A stretch of 64,000 nt of DNA from Owenia fusiformis (taxonomy: Eukaryota; Annelida; Polychaeta; Sabellida; Oweniidae). The notes below the pieces were generated by a model. The model had not been told where the DNA came from. It was given only the letters and a program-made list of their open reading frames with translations, and ran no database searches. A program made the translations under genes and the position numbers. The DNA lies in assembly GCA_903813345.2 (NCBI GenBank), contig CAIIXF020000006.1, positions 18,356,348 through 18,420,347 of the forward strand. Direction: 5' to 3'. Numbering within the stretch: the stretch's first letter is position 1; each line of letters starts with the position of its first letter. Shown here one piece after another: positions 1 through 10,676 of this stretch.

Positions 1-2862
1 CAACAGACAAGCATTTGAGTAAATAGAAAAAGTACAAAAAACATGAAGAGGAGAGTGAATGTCTGTCTCTAGTAAACACAATTTTTGGCTTTACATTAAA
101 CCCCCCTCTGATGCGATAAACTATTTAGTTATCAGTGTATTCTTTATGACTCAAGAGGTGTTCACCATATACGGGTTTAACGGCAAATGCCAAAATGGGG
201 TAGAAGGGCATCAAAAACAACAAGAAAAAAGAAACTAACTCGTCATTATGAAAGCAAAACCGAAATATCCAGTTTAATGCACGTATAATAAATGACTTAC
301 ATCCCCTCCGCCACAATTCAGGAATCAATCCCATGATCCAAGGCCACAAGACCATGGGGCGTTTCTTTCACACTGAAGTTATTACGTAAATACATGTGCT
401 TGAGGAACAAATTGAAAAATATGAAACTCTTGAAATCAAAATAATTATAGGGAATAACTCTGAAACAATGTACACATGTTATTAGGTTACAAGACGTGGA
501 CATTCAATACAAAGAGAGCATATCATTTATTTATCTTGAGGCCTGTATAATCATATCCTCTTACAAATGATAGGAAGAAATTATATTACCCAGTTTTCCA
601 GTTCCGGAGTTTCAGCAAGTTTGTCATTAACACAGTTCTTGTTGTTAATGCACCTTCATGATTGAATCTGTGGACGTATATGACTTATGACATGACCCAT
701 TACGAATGACTGCGTAATAATAGCATTAGTGTTAATCTCTGCATCGACAAACTGAGATGGCATTGCTCTTGTAAAATGGGGAGATGATTCCATACAGACA
801 GATTACCTTTACTTGTATCATTCCTGTTGCCAGAAAGAGTTCCGACAGTATACTTTGACATCACAAAATGAATGGCCTTCTCAAATTCTAATATACACAC
901 TGCGTGGTCAGTATTATAGTTGTTATTTATGTTATTATTTATGTTAAGATATTGATCTTTACTATTTGAAAGTTTCATACAGTTGCATTAAAATAGCAAA
1001 GTAATAGTGGAGCCTCCGAAACTTTTGGATCAGCACTGTATGCTTGGTCAGTATCAAGCGAAGGTAACGGCCGTAATCTAAGATGGCGGACGGCAATGAT
1101 GTCGATTTCAAATTGTAAAGATCAAAAACTTTGTGTAAAAATGTCACCAAAAATAATTTATTTTTTCGGTACTAGATTATTTTTAATATTGGGACCCAGC
1201 TACCCGTTCCCGGAGCTGCAAATGGCGTTACTACCGTTGATGTGGCAAATAACTGAAGGTGCGGTTGCACAATCTAACACCAGTCATTATATCAAGCCCG
1301 ATTTTGCAATCTGAGCGCCATCTGCAATTAGCATCTTCACGTGTCTTCACAATTTTCAACATGGTTTCCACGAATTTGAACACATTTTTTCGCGCTGCTT
1401 TACCCATGAACAGATGAATGGAACACTTGAAAACCACCCTTGCTTGGGTGATACAAACGATCCTTGACTACCTCTTTAACCTCATCCAATGAGTAAAAAC
1501 AATTACTTTCAACTATTCTTTCAACTCATTTGGGGAAAATTGCGGGCCCTATCTGGACTGTATGGCGCGTGCTGTAGCTGCTCTAGTTCAATAACAGCGA
1601 TGATATCATAATTCAGAGAAATAATGGTAAAGACTAGCGAAACAAGTCAAATAGCAACAGCATTTAAAGTGTGCGCCCGACCTGGCTACGTATATAACAG
1701 AGTTTATACTGGCGGATTAGACTAGTTCATTTTTTATATGTGTGTGAAAGCTTTCTCTTATTTGCGTTTTTTCGTTTAGTACGGTTTTGTTATAATTGCC
1801 GATGTCATATAACCGGGATAAAACAATGATTATCGTTGACTGCGCACACACAAAACATTTACGTCGAGTGACCAGTGTTATTAAAAACAACAAGCTTTAG
1901 AATACAAAGCCCAGTAGTGTGATAATAAGCTGTACATTACCACTGCTGCATGTACATATTAGGGCTCATAAAGAGTGGATAGGGAGGTTGTGTTTGTCAC
2001 TTTTAAATTTACATTTCAAAATTGCCATTTTACATGTCATAATTTCTTGGTTTTTTGGCTATCAAGCCGATTAAAACATTGTAAAACAATAAATCGTCTG
2101 TTACGTATAATCAATTTTGTTCAGTTTTGATAAGTTGTAAGAATGAAGTTACGTTCATCTGAATCCATGTTTCAAAACAAAAATCATATTTTCTTCACTT
2201 CAAAATACTTCAGTGAGATGAATGCTCGGAATTGTCGTTTGCCATAACTTATTGTCGTATCCGTTCTTTCATCTACTCGATAGAAGCATTTAGTCGTATA
2301 TTTGATGCCAGGTCACCTTCTCGCGTACCTCTTGGGGAGCCCCACATTTGTGTCTGTACTCATGGAAGTAAATTCCCCGGTGTAGCCGAGAGCCACAAAC
2401 TTTCAACAGGTTCGAAATGGCCAATTTCTCTCATATATACTCATATTTTATTTTATTAATTATCACCTACAAAGTATTGCTAATAACTATATGTAATTTC
2501 AATAAGGAAACTTATCTGGCTACATGTAAATTCAATATCAACACTAGATGTTCGCTCAACACGTCCTGGCTTACCTTGTGATGACAAACCCTGGGTTTTC
2601 GCTATTTATAGTTTATCAACACCTGGACGCATGCGCATTTTATAGTTTATCAGGCACTGACTGAAAGTTGCCATGTGCAAATACAATTTCGAATGGCAGA
2701 AAAATACAATGTTTCTTCATGACTTTAATACACAAAGTAGTGAAGTTGCATTTGTTGACTTTATTGTTGGAAAATTCCAAGTAATTTTTTCAAAAATCAA
2801 CAAAATTTGACCAAGATATCCAAAACTTTTCGATAGCCCCTCGTACTAATAGTCTTTTGATG
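1..2862. other. Non-coding stretch, no gene recognised
   Basis: Several short open frames exist on both strands, but none resembles a known protein and none has a convincing pair of splice sites with coding-like composition. A minus-strand frame at 125-355 has a GTAAGT beside it (near 299), but no family resemblance. I see no clear repeat here either. Confidence 0.5.
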
Positions 2863-3334
2863 TACACTCCCCTCCATAAGTTTGGCAACCTTAGCTTCCT
2901 CATTGAACTACGTGTTAAAGCCTCTTTACGTTTGAATTTTTATTTACTTACCTGCGACGGAATTACTTAACGAAACGTAACTTGACTTAATTTCCAATAC
3001 CTCCAGATTTTTCCAATTTTTTCCTCAATTTCAATGGGTCGAGCATTGATGATAAATTTGATGAATTTTTGAAAATCGTCATTCTCACGTAAACCAATGG
3101 GAAATGGTGGGTTCGGGGCAAATCGGAAATCAGGATATCTATTCAGTAAAAGATTCAGGAAAAAATATTTCTACATAGAAAATTGAATTGTCTAACTTTT
3201 TTTGTACACTTTGTGTTTAGTTTACTTGATGAATTCTAAGGTAACAGACCTTTAAAGTCATTTTTGAAAATCATTTTTCGCCTCTTGTGTTATTTCAATT
3301 GGAGAGGTTTTAAACAATTTTGACTTTAAAGTCT

Positions 3335-3414
3335 TACATCTTTGTAGAACCTAAAGAAACGTATATTTTTTTCCTACATCTTTGTAGAACCTAAAGAAAC
3401 GTATATTTTTTTTG
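3335..3414. repeat. Tandem duplication, two copies of 40 bp
   Basis: The block starting TACATCTTTGTAGAACC at 3335 is repeated almost exactly at 3375. The matching position in copy B (near 4125) has one unit, so the duplication happened in copy A after the two copies diverged. Confidence 0.8.
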
Positions 3415-3638
3415 TTAAATAAAGTTAGTAAATTTAATTCCCTACCTTGTATTTTTTGCAAGGACTCGGATGGATGGATATTTTGTCAAATGACTTGCGG
3501 CAAACCTACCATTTCCCATTGGTTAACATGGGATTGTCAATTTTCAAAAAATCATCAAATTTATCATAAATTTTCGACCTATTGTAATTGAGGAATAAAT
3601 TGAGAAAATTTGGAGGTATTGGAAATAAAGTCAAGTTA

Positions 3639-4513
3639 CACTCCCCTCCATAAGTTTGGCAACCTTTTTTCCCCATTGAACTATGTGTTAAAGCCTCTTT
3701 ACGTTTGAATTTTTATTTACTTAACCGGCGATAAAATAACTTATAATATTGATGGAAACGTAACTTGACTTTATTTCCAATACCTCCAAATTTAATCAAT
3801 TTTTTTCCTCAATTTGAATAGGTCGAAAATTGATGATAAATTTGATGAATTTTTGAAAATCGTCTTTCCCATGTAATCCAATGGGAAATGGAGGGTTCGG
3901 GGCAAATCAGAAATCAGGATATATTTTCAGTGAAAGATTCAGTAAACAATATTTTTATACAGAAAATTGAATTGTCTAGCTTTTATGAACACTAAGTGTT
4001 TAGTTTATTTGATGAATATTAAAGTTACAGTGCTTCAAAGTCATTTTAGAAAATAATTTTTCGCCTCCTGTGTTATTTCAATGGGAGAGGTTTTTTGAAA
4101 AACAATTTTGACTTTAAAACCTTATAACTTTGTTGAACCTGAAGAAACATATCAATTTTTTGTTAAATAAAGTTAGCAAATTCAATTGCCAGCCTAACTC
4201 GTATTTTTTGCAAGGACTTGGATGGACGGATATTCTGTCATATGACTTGCGGCAAACCTACCATTTCCCATTGGTTAACATGGAAATGCCGATTTTCAAA
4301 AATTCATCAAATTTATCATCAATTTTCGACCTATTGTAATTGAGGAAAAAAATTGAGAAAATTTGGAGGTATTGGAATTAAAGTCAAATTACGTTTCCAT
4401 CAATAGTTTACGTATTTTCATCGCAGGTTAAGTAAATAAAATTCAAAGGTAAAGAGGCTTTAACACGTAGTTCAATGGGGGAAAAAAGGTTGCCAAACTT
4501 ATGGAGGGGAGTG
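3639..4513. mobile_element. Mariner-like palindromic MITE, copy B, nested in copy A
   Basis: This 875-bp element has the same CACTCCCCTCCATAAG ends as copy A and is bounded by TA on both sides (3637-3638 and 4514-4515). The flanks are AAGTCAAGT-TA on the left and TA-CGTGTCCATCAATA on the right. They rejoin to give the uninterrupted arm sequence that copy B itself carries near 4380-4410. Copy B therefore inserted into a TA inside an existing member of its own family. Confidence 0.85.
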
Positions 4514-4637
4514 TACGTGTCCATCAATATTATAAGTATTTTCATCGCAGGTTAAGTAAATAAAAAACAAACGTAAAGAGGCTTTAACACGTAGTTCAAT
4601 GGGGGAGCTAAGGTTGCCAAACTTATGGAGGGGAGTG

Positions 4638-6764
4638 TGACTTCTTTAGTTATAATATTTAGTCTAACAATGTCTAATTGCACGGCAATCAAAGCAGAGT
4701 TTTGCGTCTCGACCTTCCATCTTGTTTCGCTGTGAAAAATGACCCATGAAAAATGAAGACAAGAAAGGGCCTTGCGGTGCCGGTATTGCATTTCCTCTTC
4801 TAGCTTTTGTACTGAGAGGGTTTAGATTTGAGCTCCTTCTTCATGTGATAATGTCTGATAAAAAGCAATCATCTCAATCCGGTTACGTTAAACACAGCGC
4901 AAGAGATCTGTTATTTAGTTCGATAAGTTGGAGGCAATGAAACCCCTTCAAATGAAATATTGAGTCTGTGTCAGTGTCACTTCTTGTCAAACCATTCGTT
5001 ATCTTTACATTTTAGACAATATTAGTTTGTTGTGGACATGAATGTGTCAATCATTTTCTTTTTATCTTTTATGCAGTAGTCAAATATATTTGACTCTTAA
5101 GGGCGTTCGATGTAATGCCATTTTGAGACGCATGTGAAGTCAGAAAATATGGCGTCACAAGAGGAAATCTCCCAAAGTTCGGAGATATTTGCAGCTGACT
5201 TGAACTCCTTCCACAACCCAACTAAGAAATTGGAATCGTTCGCCAGCACCAAGATTAATTTCAAAACGATACTGTTATAATATCTACCCGATTATCTAAT
5301 CCCATTGCATAGAAACTAGTCGCAAAATGTTTTACCATATGATGGCTCAAACTACGGCAATATTTGCAAGACACATGTCGTGTTTTAACACATATAATAT
5401 TTTAAACTTTTTTTTACCTGATTGCATCTCACATATCATTGCACGTTTTTATATGTAGCTAGATGGCAACTTAATTAGCAGAAAAAATGCCCTAGTTGCT
5501 AAGAATGTTTTAAAGTTAGTATGCAAGGTGCTGAACGGTATGTAACCGATGCTCACATTTGGTACATCCGACCATTCAGTCCCCGGCTATATGTATCATT
5601 GGGCTCTGCATTAGCGGAATCAGAAATTAGCTCGATCTTCTATAACATATAATTAACAGCAGAAAGTAATTCATGTAGGTATGCGCATGTATTTCTTTGT
5701 TAAATAGCATGACATTCTGAAATCACATTTGAATTCAGATGTCATTAATAAGAAGCTTTGTAGACATAAGATGACAAGAATTGTTTGGGAAACGAATTAT
5801 ATTCCAGATAATAATCTGAACGCCACTTAAACCGGTACTATTTAATAACAAATTACATTCATTCAATAATACGTTCGTCTAGATGAGAGTTAGTAAATTG
5901 AACAGTGTATCAATAGCATTTGTTTTGATCGTACGTAACACTCTCTATGCTTCAACAATACTTGTATTGAATAACATTGGTCATTTCTGAACAACATTGG
6001 TTATTATAGCGGAAATGGTCGATTGTGACCATTAATTACTCCCCATGGTGTGATTATTCCTTAATTAATTAATGAAGGGCACAGGTAATGATATCAATTA
6101 TTATAATAACCGGACATACTCAATAATCACAATCGGTAACATTTGTGTGGAACGAACAGATAAAAGTACATTGTTAGTCAACAGATTTTTCAAAGAATAC
6201 TAACTAGTGATATTTAATCAACTGTACTAGTACATTGTCGAGTACTTATTCAATATACGATCTTTGCATTTCAAGTTCCTTTCTCTCAAAACAGGTATTT
6301 AACAGTACTCTTGCAATGTATTGCCGTTCAATTTTCCATTTAGCAGTCTTATCAGGTCCTATCAGTATATTTTTGAATCCTGTTATCACTTGCAATTGCA
6401 TTAATTGCAATAATCATTACAGTGTAATTGTGATCCATGTCCTTCTTTATCCAGGGGTTCGGCGTTTTCTTTATATGTAAAAAGGAGAACACGATTGCGT
6501 TTAGTTTTTCTTAATGTAAATCAGCGGTTTAATAAAGTATTGACCATCGACAAGCCAGTCCATAAAGTGTCAACTTGAAAGTGTACATACGCCCTTATAA
6601 TCTGATTAAAACATGAAATAATTACTATTTTATTGTTATTCCTATGCATAAACATGAACGAAGCAATTTAGCCAAGCTGCGAACGAGACTAACTATAACC
6701 TGAGAGAATCAGCTATAACCAACGAGCTGTATTGTATGCTACTGTCTTGTATTGTTTTGTATCA
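4638..6764. other. Non-coding stretch with one small open frame
   Basis: Apart from the small frame at 5149-5280, I see no gene. Open frames such as 4552-4791 (minus) and 4746-4940 (plus) overlap one another and match nothing I recognise. Confidence 0.45.
5149..5280 (+). CDS. Possible small ORF or orphan first exon (43 aa)
   Basis: An ATG in fair context (A at -3, G at +4) opens a 43-residue frame beginning MASQEEISQSSE and containing FHNPTKKLESFAS, ending in TAA. Its mixed, hydrophilic composition looks more like a real coding exon than the AT-rich surroundings, but I do not recognise a family. There is no good GT donor inside the frame and no partner exon nearby. It could be the start of a broken gene or simply chance. 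Confidence 0.25.
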   Translation: MASQEEISQSSEIFAADLNSFHNPTKKLESFASTKINFKTILL

Positions 6765-7033
6765 TGGGCGTAGCCAGGGGGGTGCGATGGGTGCGATCGC
6801 ACCCCCCCCATAACCTTTAAAAATATGACCATTGGAGGTAGAAAAGAGCTTTAAAATGCTTTTTATTTGAAGCTTCTAGCTCAATTTTGAAGGAAGTTGC
6901 ATCAATTTTTGTAAAATTCAAAAGAAATCTTAATTTTTTGTGTTGCTTGTGGCAAAATCGCACCCCCCCCTGACCGAAAACTGAAAAATTTTCGGCGATC
7001 GCACCCCCCCTGACTGAAAGCTGGCTACGCCCC
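6765..7033. mobile_element. GGGCGTAGCCAG-type short MITE, copy 1
   Basis: The ends are GGGCGTAGCCAG and CTGGCTACGCCC, followed inward by C or G runs and a GCGATCGCACCCC motif in inverted copies. Two relatives lie at 43877-44140 and 52805-53012. The element sits inside a TGTAT-type microsatellite: TTGTATTGTTTTGTAT lies on the left and TGTATTGTATCG on the right. There is no coding capacity. Confidence 0.75.
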
Positions 7034-7120
7034 TGTGTATTGTATCGTATCGTAAATATATTGTATTGTATTGCAATTTAGCACTGCACTGCATTGGGCC
7101 GTATATTATTGTATTGTAAT
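7034..7120. repeat. Degenerate TGTAT microsatellite
   Basis: Repeated TGTAT/CGTAT words run on the right side of the MITE, and similar words lie on its left at about 6727-6762. This suggests one original microsatellite split by the insertion. Confidence 0.6.
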
Positions 7121-7800
7121 TGTAAATTGTGTTTAATTATGTGCTATTCTGTTATATATATCTATGTTGTACATATTGAGTTGATGTTCTTGCGAATAGA
7201 ACCTATTTTAAATGTTGATATATTGAATTGATGTTTTAGTGAATAGATTCTATTTTAAAAGTTAGAAATAAGCGTGAAAGATAAGTAGATTTTGAACAAT
7301 CGCCTCTCATTGCAATATAAATGTCAGAGCGATAAAGGGCGTCAAACAAGAACTTAAATCGCCATTAGGTCAGAGTTAATGACGAATGCTTCATAATTGC
7401 TTCAGATTCTATATTGAAGACACTGTCATTAACTGAGAAAATAGTTGAATTGCCCTCTATCTCTATCTCGTTACTTTGGCTAGATATAGTTAAACAGAGT
7501 CTAGTATCTGGAGATGTATTTGTAATCTAATGCGCGTTCCAAAAATAGGCCGAGCATATTAGATTATATATTTTTAACTGCGTAAAGGAAATTGTTTCGG
7601 GGAATGAATTAGATTGACTTCATTCTAAAATCTCGTATTTTATGTCAAAAATATTTCTCTTAATTGTGATGAATTTTCAAATATCGCCATTTCTACACAC
7701 ATATGGAAATTGAATGACATACGTGTAATATCCATTCATTCCAGCTTTCGTAAAACTATTTGTAGTCAATTGAAATTGCTTGAAGTTTATTTGATAATCA
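7121..7800. other. Non-coding stretch
   Basis: AT-rich sequence. I see no gene or clear repeat, apart from two similar phrases near 7170-7260 (ATATTGAGTTGATGTTCTTG and ATATTGAATTGATGTTTTAG) that look like a short duplication. Confidence 0.4.
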
Positions 7801-7801
7801 G

Positions 7802-8145
7802 TGCCTGATGTGTCTTCTTCGCCTGATGTGTCTTATTCGCCTGATGTGTATTTTTCGCCTGATGTGTCTTCTTCGCCTGATGTGTCTTCTTCCAGACAGT
7901 TAAAAAGTCACTTATTTTATGTTGAATTTTTGGAATCCTCTGTTCAATATTGCAAGGGGAATTCAATGCTGAAAGAGCTCACTCAGACTTTTTGTAATGA
8001 TTCTGTTATAACATCCCTAATTAACCAGAAATATATTTTTGAATGCACATTTCTGGGTCCTGGTTGGGCTAAAGATGATATAGAAAAACAAAAATATTTA
8101 ATGTATATTAAAGGCCGACTAGACCTGATATCACGAGTACTGTAA
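7802..8145 (+). CDS. Possible terminal exon of an unrecognised protein with PDVSSS repeats
   Basis: The open frame starts just after TTGATAATCAG, a plausible splice acceptor; a stop codon at 7795-7797 closes the frame upstream. The first 30 residues are five six-residue units (PDVSSS, PDVSYS, PDVYFS, PDVSSS, PDVSSS) encoded by an 18-bp minisatellite (GCCTGATGTGTCTTCTTC). About 80 residues of normal composition follow, with CNDSVITSLINQKYIFECTF and GPGWAKDDIEKQKYLMYIKG, ending at TAA. I do not recognise the family. No matching donor exon was found upstream. It may be the last exon of a host gene or a fragment of a mobile-element protein. Confidence 0.35.
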
Positions 8146-9153
8146 CATCTGAGACTTATCAGGGAAAACACTGGAAAGCACTTTGAGAACTGTTACCATT
8201 TATTCATATTTTCAAAAAGTCTTGACGTATTTTCCGAGGATGTGTTCCAATGAATAGATCAAGCAAACTGACCAATCCTTGCATGAATTCAAATAAGACA
8301 CAATGGGGTATTTTGCCAAAAGACTACCATTAAAGTTAATTTCGGAAATATTTCGATAAAAACAGGAGATGGGCTTGAACCGTAAAACGTAGTGAACTTT
8401 ACGTCACATCGCAAACAACTTAATTCCTCGTTGAATAACATCAGTAATAATTAATAACTTTTAATGACATTTTCATTTATTGAATGTAACTAATTGATTG
8501 TCGTTAGTTGGTCAGAAGTCGCAAATTTATCATGATGTCAAGCAGAACGAAAATTTGATGAAATATTGAATCCAGTGGGGCTCGACCATATCTATCAAGT
8601 GGATGATTCATGTACGAATTTAGAATTGCTGTTTTTATGACATTTAAGGGGAAGGTGAAATATTAATCAGCAATTATTTGCAACAAAAGTAATTCATAAT
8701 GTGTAAAAGGGACAACTTTTGAATGATTTTAAACTATCTTTAAATTTGTGAAACACAAACTAAATACCGCTTTGTAAGATAGTAATTATTTGATTCCCAG
8801 ATTGTTGACGAAATTATCGAATAATCTAGGCTACCACCTACCCAATGTGGAGGATGCATTTAAAATGTCAGATCACAGACGTCTCAATTAAAATGTTGAA
8901 TAATAGCTCAAACAAGTAAATGGATGGGACGTTGATTGAATGTATGTAACTTGGGATTTGTAATTGTTCTGAAAGCAAAATCAGAAACAGTTCAAAAGAA
9001 ACTAAGTTTCATTTTGATAGATTATCAAAAAAGGAACTAATATTGTCAAATGGAAGAGTTCTGAATTCATAAAATGATACGGAACGACAACACAGAATTT
9101 AAGCTCACATACATGATATCGACATCAAATAATATAGATATTGATTCATATTC
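8146..9153. other. Non-coding stretch, probable 5' intron of the neuropeptide gene
   Basis: No open frame of note. Because an acceptor sits immediately before the neuropeptide ATG, at least part of this stretch should be intron, with the 5' UTR exon somewhere upstream; I could not place that exon. Confidence 0.4.
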
Positions 9154-9168
9154 TTGATATTTTTTCAG
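9154..9168 (+). promoter_or_regulatory. Predicted 3' splice site directly before the neuropeptide start codon
   Basis: TTGATATTTTTTCAG precedes ATGATG. The pyrimidine tract plus CAG is a strong acceptor, implying that the 5' UTR is on a separate exon and that the coding exon opens exactly at the start codon. Confidence 0.6.
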
Positions 9169-9948
9169 ATGATGACCAAAACTAGCCTGCTTGAACTCGT
9201 AGCTGGACTGACGCTGCTGCTATGTATACTAGAGACAACGTATGTACATTGCGCAGTGGACAGTGACCTCAATGAACTGTCAGATAATACATTCTTAGAG
9301 AATGACGCTGACAAAAGAGGAATTGATTCCAATATGTTTCTAGGAAGCTTAGGAAAACGTATGATCGATTCTAATCTATTTAGAGGATCACTCGGAAAAA
9401 GGCGAATCGACTCGAATCTATTTGGAGGATCACTCGGAAAAAGGCGAATCGACTCGAATCTATTTGGAGGATCGCTGGGAAAGCGACGAATTGACTCGAA
9501 TCTATTTGGTGGATCACTCGGAAAGAGGCGAATCGACTCGAATCTATTTGGCGGATCACTCGGAAAGAGGCGAATCGACTCGAATCTATTTGGAGGATCA
9601 CTCGGAAAGAGGCGAATCGACTCGAATCTATTCAGTGGGTCGCTGGGAAAGCGGGGAATTGACTCGAATCTATTCAGAGGATCACTTGGAAAACGACGCA
9701 TTGATTCAAATCTTTTCAGGGGATCACTTGGGAAACGACTCATTGATTCAAATCTATTTCAAGGGTCACTTGGAAAACGACGCATTGACTCAAATCTTTT
9801 TCAAGGGTCACTTGGAAAACGACGCATTGATTCAAATCTTTTTCAAGGGTCACTTGGAAAACGACGCATTGATTCAAATCTTTTTCGTGGGTCATTGGGA
9901 AAAAGAGATGGAGAAACGCCAGGTGAGATTTCAACATCAAAGCTCTAA
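9169..9948 (+). CDS. Neuropeptide precursor, 14 tandem IDSNLFxGSL-amide units
   Basis: The product is a secreted prepropeptide of 259 residues. The start is the ATG at 9169; the open frame extends five codons upstream but only through a splice acceptor. Residues 1-29 are a signal peptide (core GLTLLLCIL, likely cleavage after VHCA). A short acidic spacer ends in DKR. Residues 51-246 are 14 consecutive 14-residue units: GIDSNMFLGSL, MIDSNLFRGSL, five RIDSNLFGGSL, one with FSG, GIDSNLFRGSL, RIDSNLFRGSL, LIDSNLFQGSL, two RIDSNLFQGSL and a final RIDSNLFRGSL, each followed by GKR. Gly before a dibasic site predicts C-terminal amidation, giving xIDSNLFxGSL-amide; where KRR occurs, the leading Arg may be trimmed. 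The tail is DGETPGEISTSKL. CAG/GTGAGA at 9920-9926 could be a donor, so the 3' end may instead be on another exon. I do not recall a family with the GSL-amide ending; SNLF faintly recalls SALMFamides, but the C terminus differs. Confidence 0.93.
   Translation: MMTKTSLLELVAGLTLLLCILETTYVHCAVDSDLNELSDNTFLENDADKRGIDSNMFLGSLGKRMIDSNLFRGSLGKRRIDSNLFGGSLGKRRIDSNLFGGSLGKRRIDSNLFGGSLGKRRIDSNLFGGSLGKRRIDSNLFGGSLGKRRIDSNLFSGSLGKRGIDSNLFRGSLGKRRIDSNLFRGSLGKRLIDSNLFQGSLGKRRIDSNLFQGSLGKRRIDSNLFQGSLGKRRIDSNLFRGSLGKRDGETPGEISTSKL
9319..9906 (+). repeat. 42-bp coding tandem repeat, 14 units
   Basis: Units of exactly 42 bp keep frame throughout. Two DNA subtypes are visible. Units 3-9 mostly use GACTCGAATCTATT with GGA/GGT, while units 10-14 use GATTCAAATC and share TTTCAAGGGTCACTTGG. 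This pattern suggests at least two local expansions. Confidence 0.92.
9920..9926 (+). promoter_or_regulatory. Possible 5' splice site within the neuropeptide tail
   Basis: CAG/GTGAGA (exon edge at 9922) matches the donor consensus well. If used, the last residues would come from a downstream exon, perhaps beyond the gap. If not, the frame ends at TAA 9946-9948. Confidence 0.4.
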
Positions 9949-10176
9949 AAGATTAATTCAATGTAAGACATTATTTTCAATGATGAATTCGTTGATCTGA
10001 CGACTGAATTGGTTTTCTTACACTGTTCTAGAGTTTACGAGAGCCATAAAACGGAATTCTATGCATATAGAGTTGATATTAAAGAAATGGCAACATTCAA
10101 TCGAATTAGTTTAATAAAAGATCTGATGTTGTATACTTATTAAAATAAGTTGGTTCTTTGACCATAAATGACAAAA
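9949..10176 (+). terminator. Neuropeptide 3' region with AATAAA
   Basis: AATAAA at 10113-10118 (and ATTAAA near 10077) lies about 165 bases after the stop codon, as expected for a polyadenylation signal if the open frame is the terminal exon. The assembly gap starts soon after. Confidence 0.45.
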
Positions 10177-10676
10177 NNNNNNNNNNNNNNNNNNNNNNNN
10201 NNNNNNNNNNNNNNNNNNNNNNNNNNNNNNNNNNNNNNNNNNNNNNNNNNNNNNNNNNNNNNNNNNNNNNNNNNNNNNNNNNNNNNNNNNNNNNNNNNNN
10301 NNNNNNNNNNNNNNNNNNNNNNNNNNNNNNNNNNNNNNNNNNNNNNNNNNNNNNNNNNNNNNNNNNNNNNNNNNNNNNNNNNNNNNNNNNNNNNNNNNNN
10401 NNNNNNNNNNNNNNNNNNNNNNNNNNNNNNNNNNNNNNNNNNNNNNNNNNNNNNNNNNNNNNNNNNNNNNNNNNNNNNNNNNNNNNNNNNNNNNNNNNNN
10501 NNNNNNNNNNNNNNNNNNNNNNNNNNNNNNNNNNNNNNNNNNNNNNNNNNNNNNNNNNNNNNNNNNNNNNNNNNNNNNNNNNNNNNNNNNNNNNNNNNNN
10601 NNNNNNNNNNNNNNNNNNNNNNNNNNNNNNNNNNNNNNNNNNNNNNNNNNNNNNNNNNNNNNNNNNNNNNNNNNNN
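10177..10676. other. Assembly gap, 500 N
   Basis: Exactly 500 unknown bases, probably a placeholder. The retroelement on the right runs into it. Confidence 0.99.

Larger units (their letters stand above)
2865..4637. mobile_element. Mariner-like palindromic MITE, copy A (interrupted by copy B)
   Basis: The left end reads CACTCCCCTCCATAAGTTTG and its reverse complement closes the element at 4637. The whole element is a long imperfect palindrome with arms of several hundred bases. The left flank is TA (2863-2864) and the right flank is TG, a likely decayed TA. Removing copy B (3639-4513) plus one TA leaves about 896 bp, close to the 875 bp of copy B. TA target duplication and CACTCCC-type ends are typical of non-autonomous Tc1/mariner elements. 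There is no transposase; the frame at 4130-4339 is a by-product of the palindrome. Confidence 0.8.

Noticed and set aside
125-503. Possible minus-strand exon with a GTAAGT beside it
   Set aside because: No homology, no acceptor and conflicting frames; too weak to call.
9165-9743. Long minus-strand frame with repeated FPSDPLNRFESI text
   Set aside because: It is the antisense shadow of the neuropeptide repeat; the plus frame has a signal peptide and processing sites, this one has neither.
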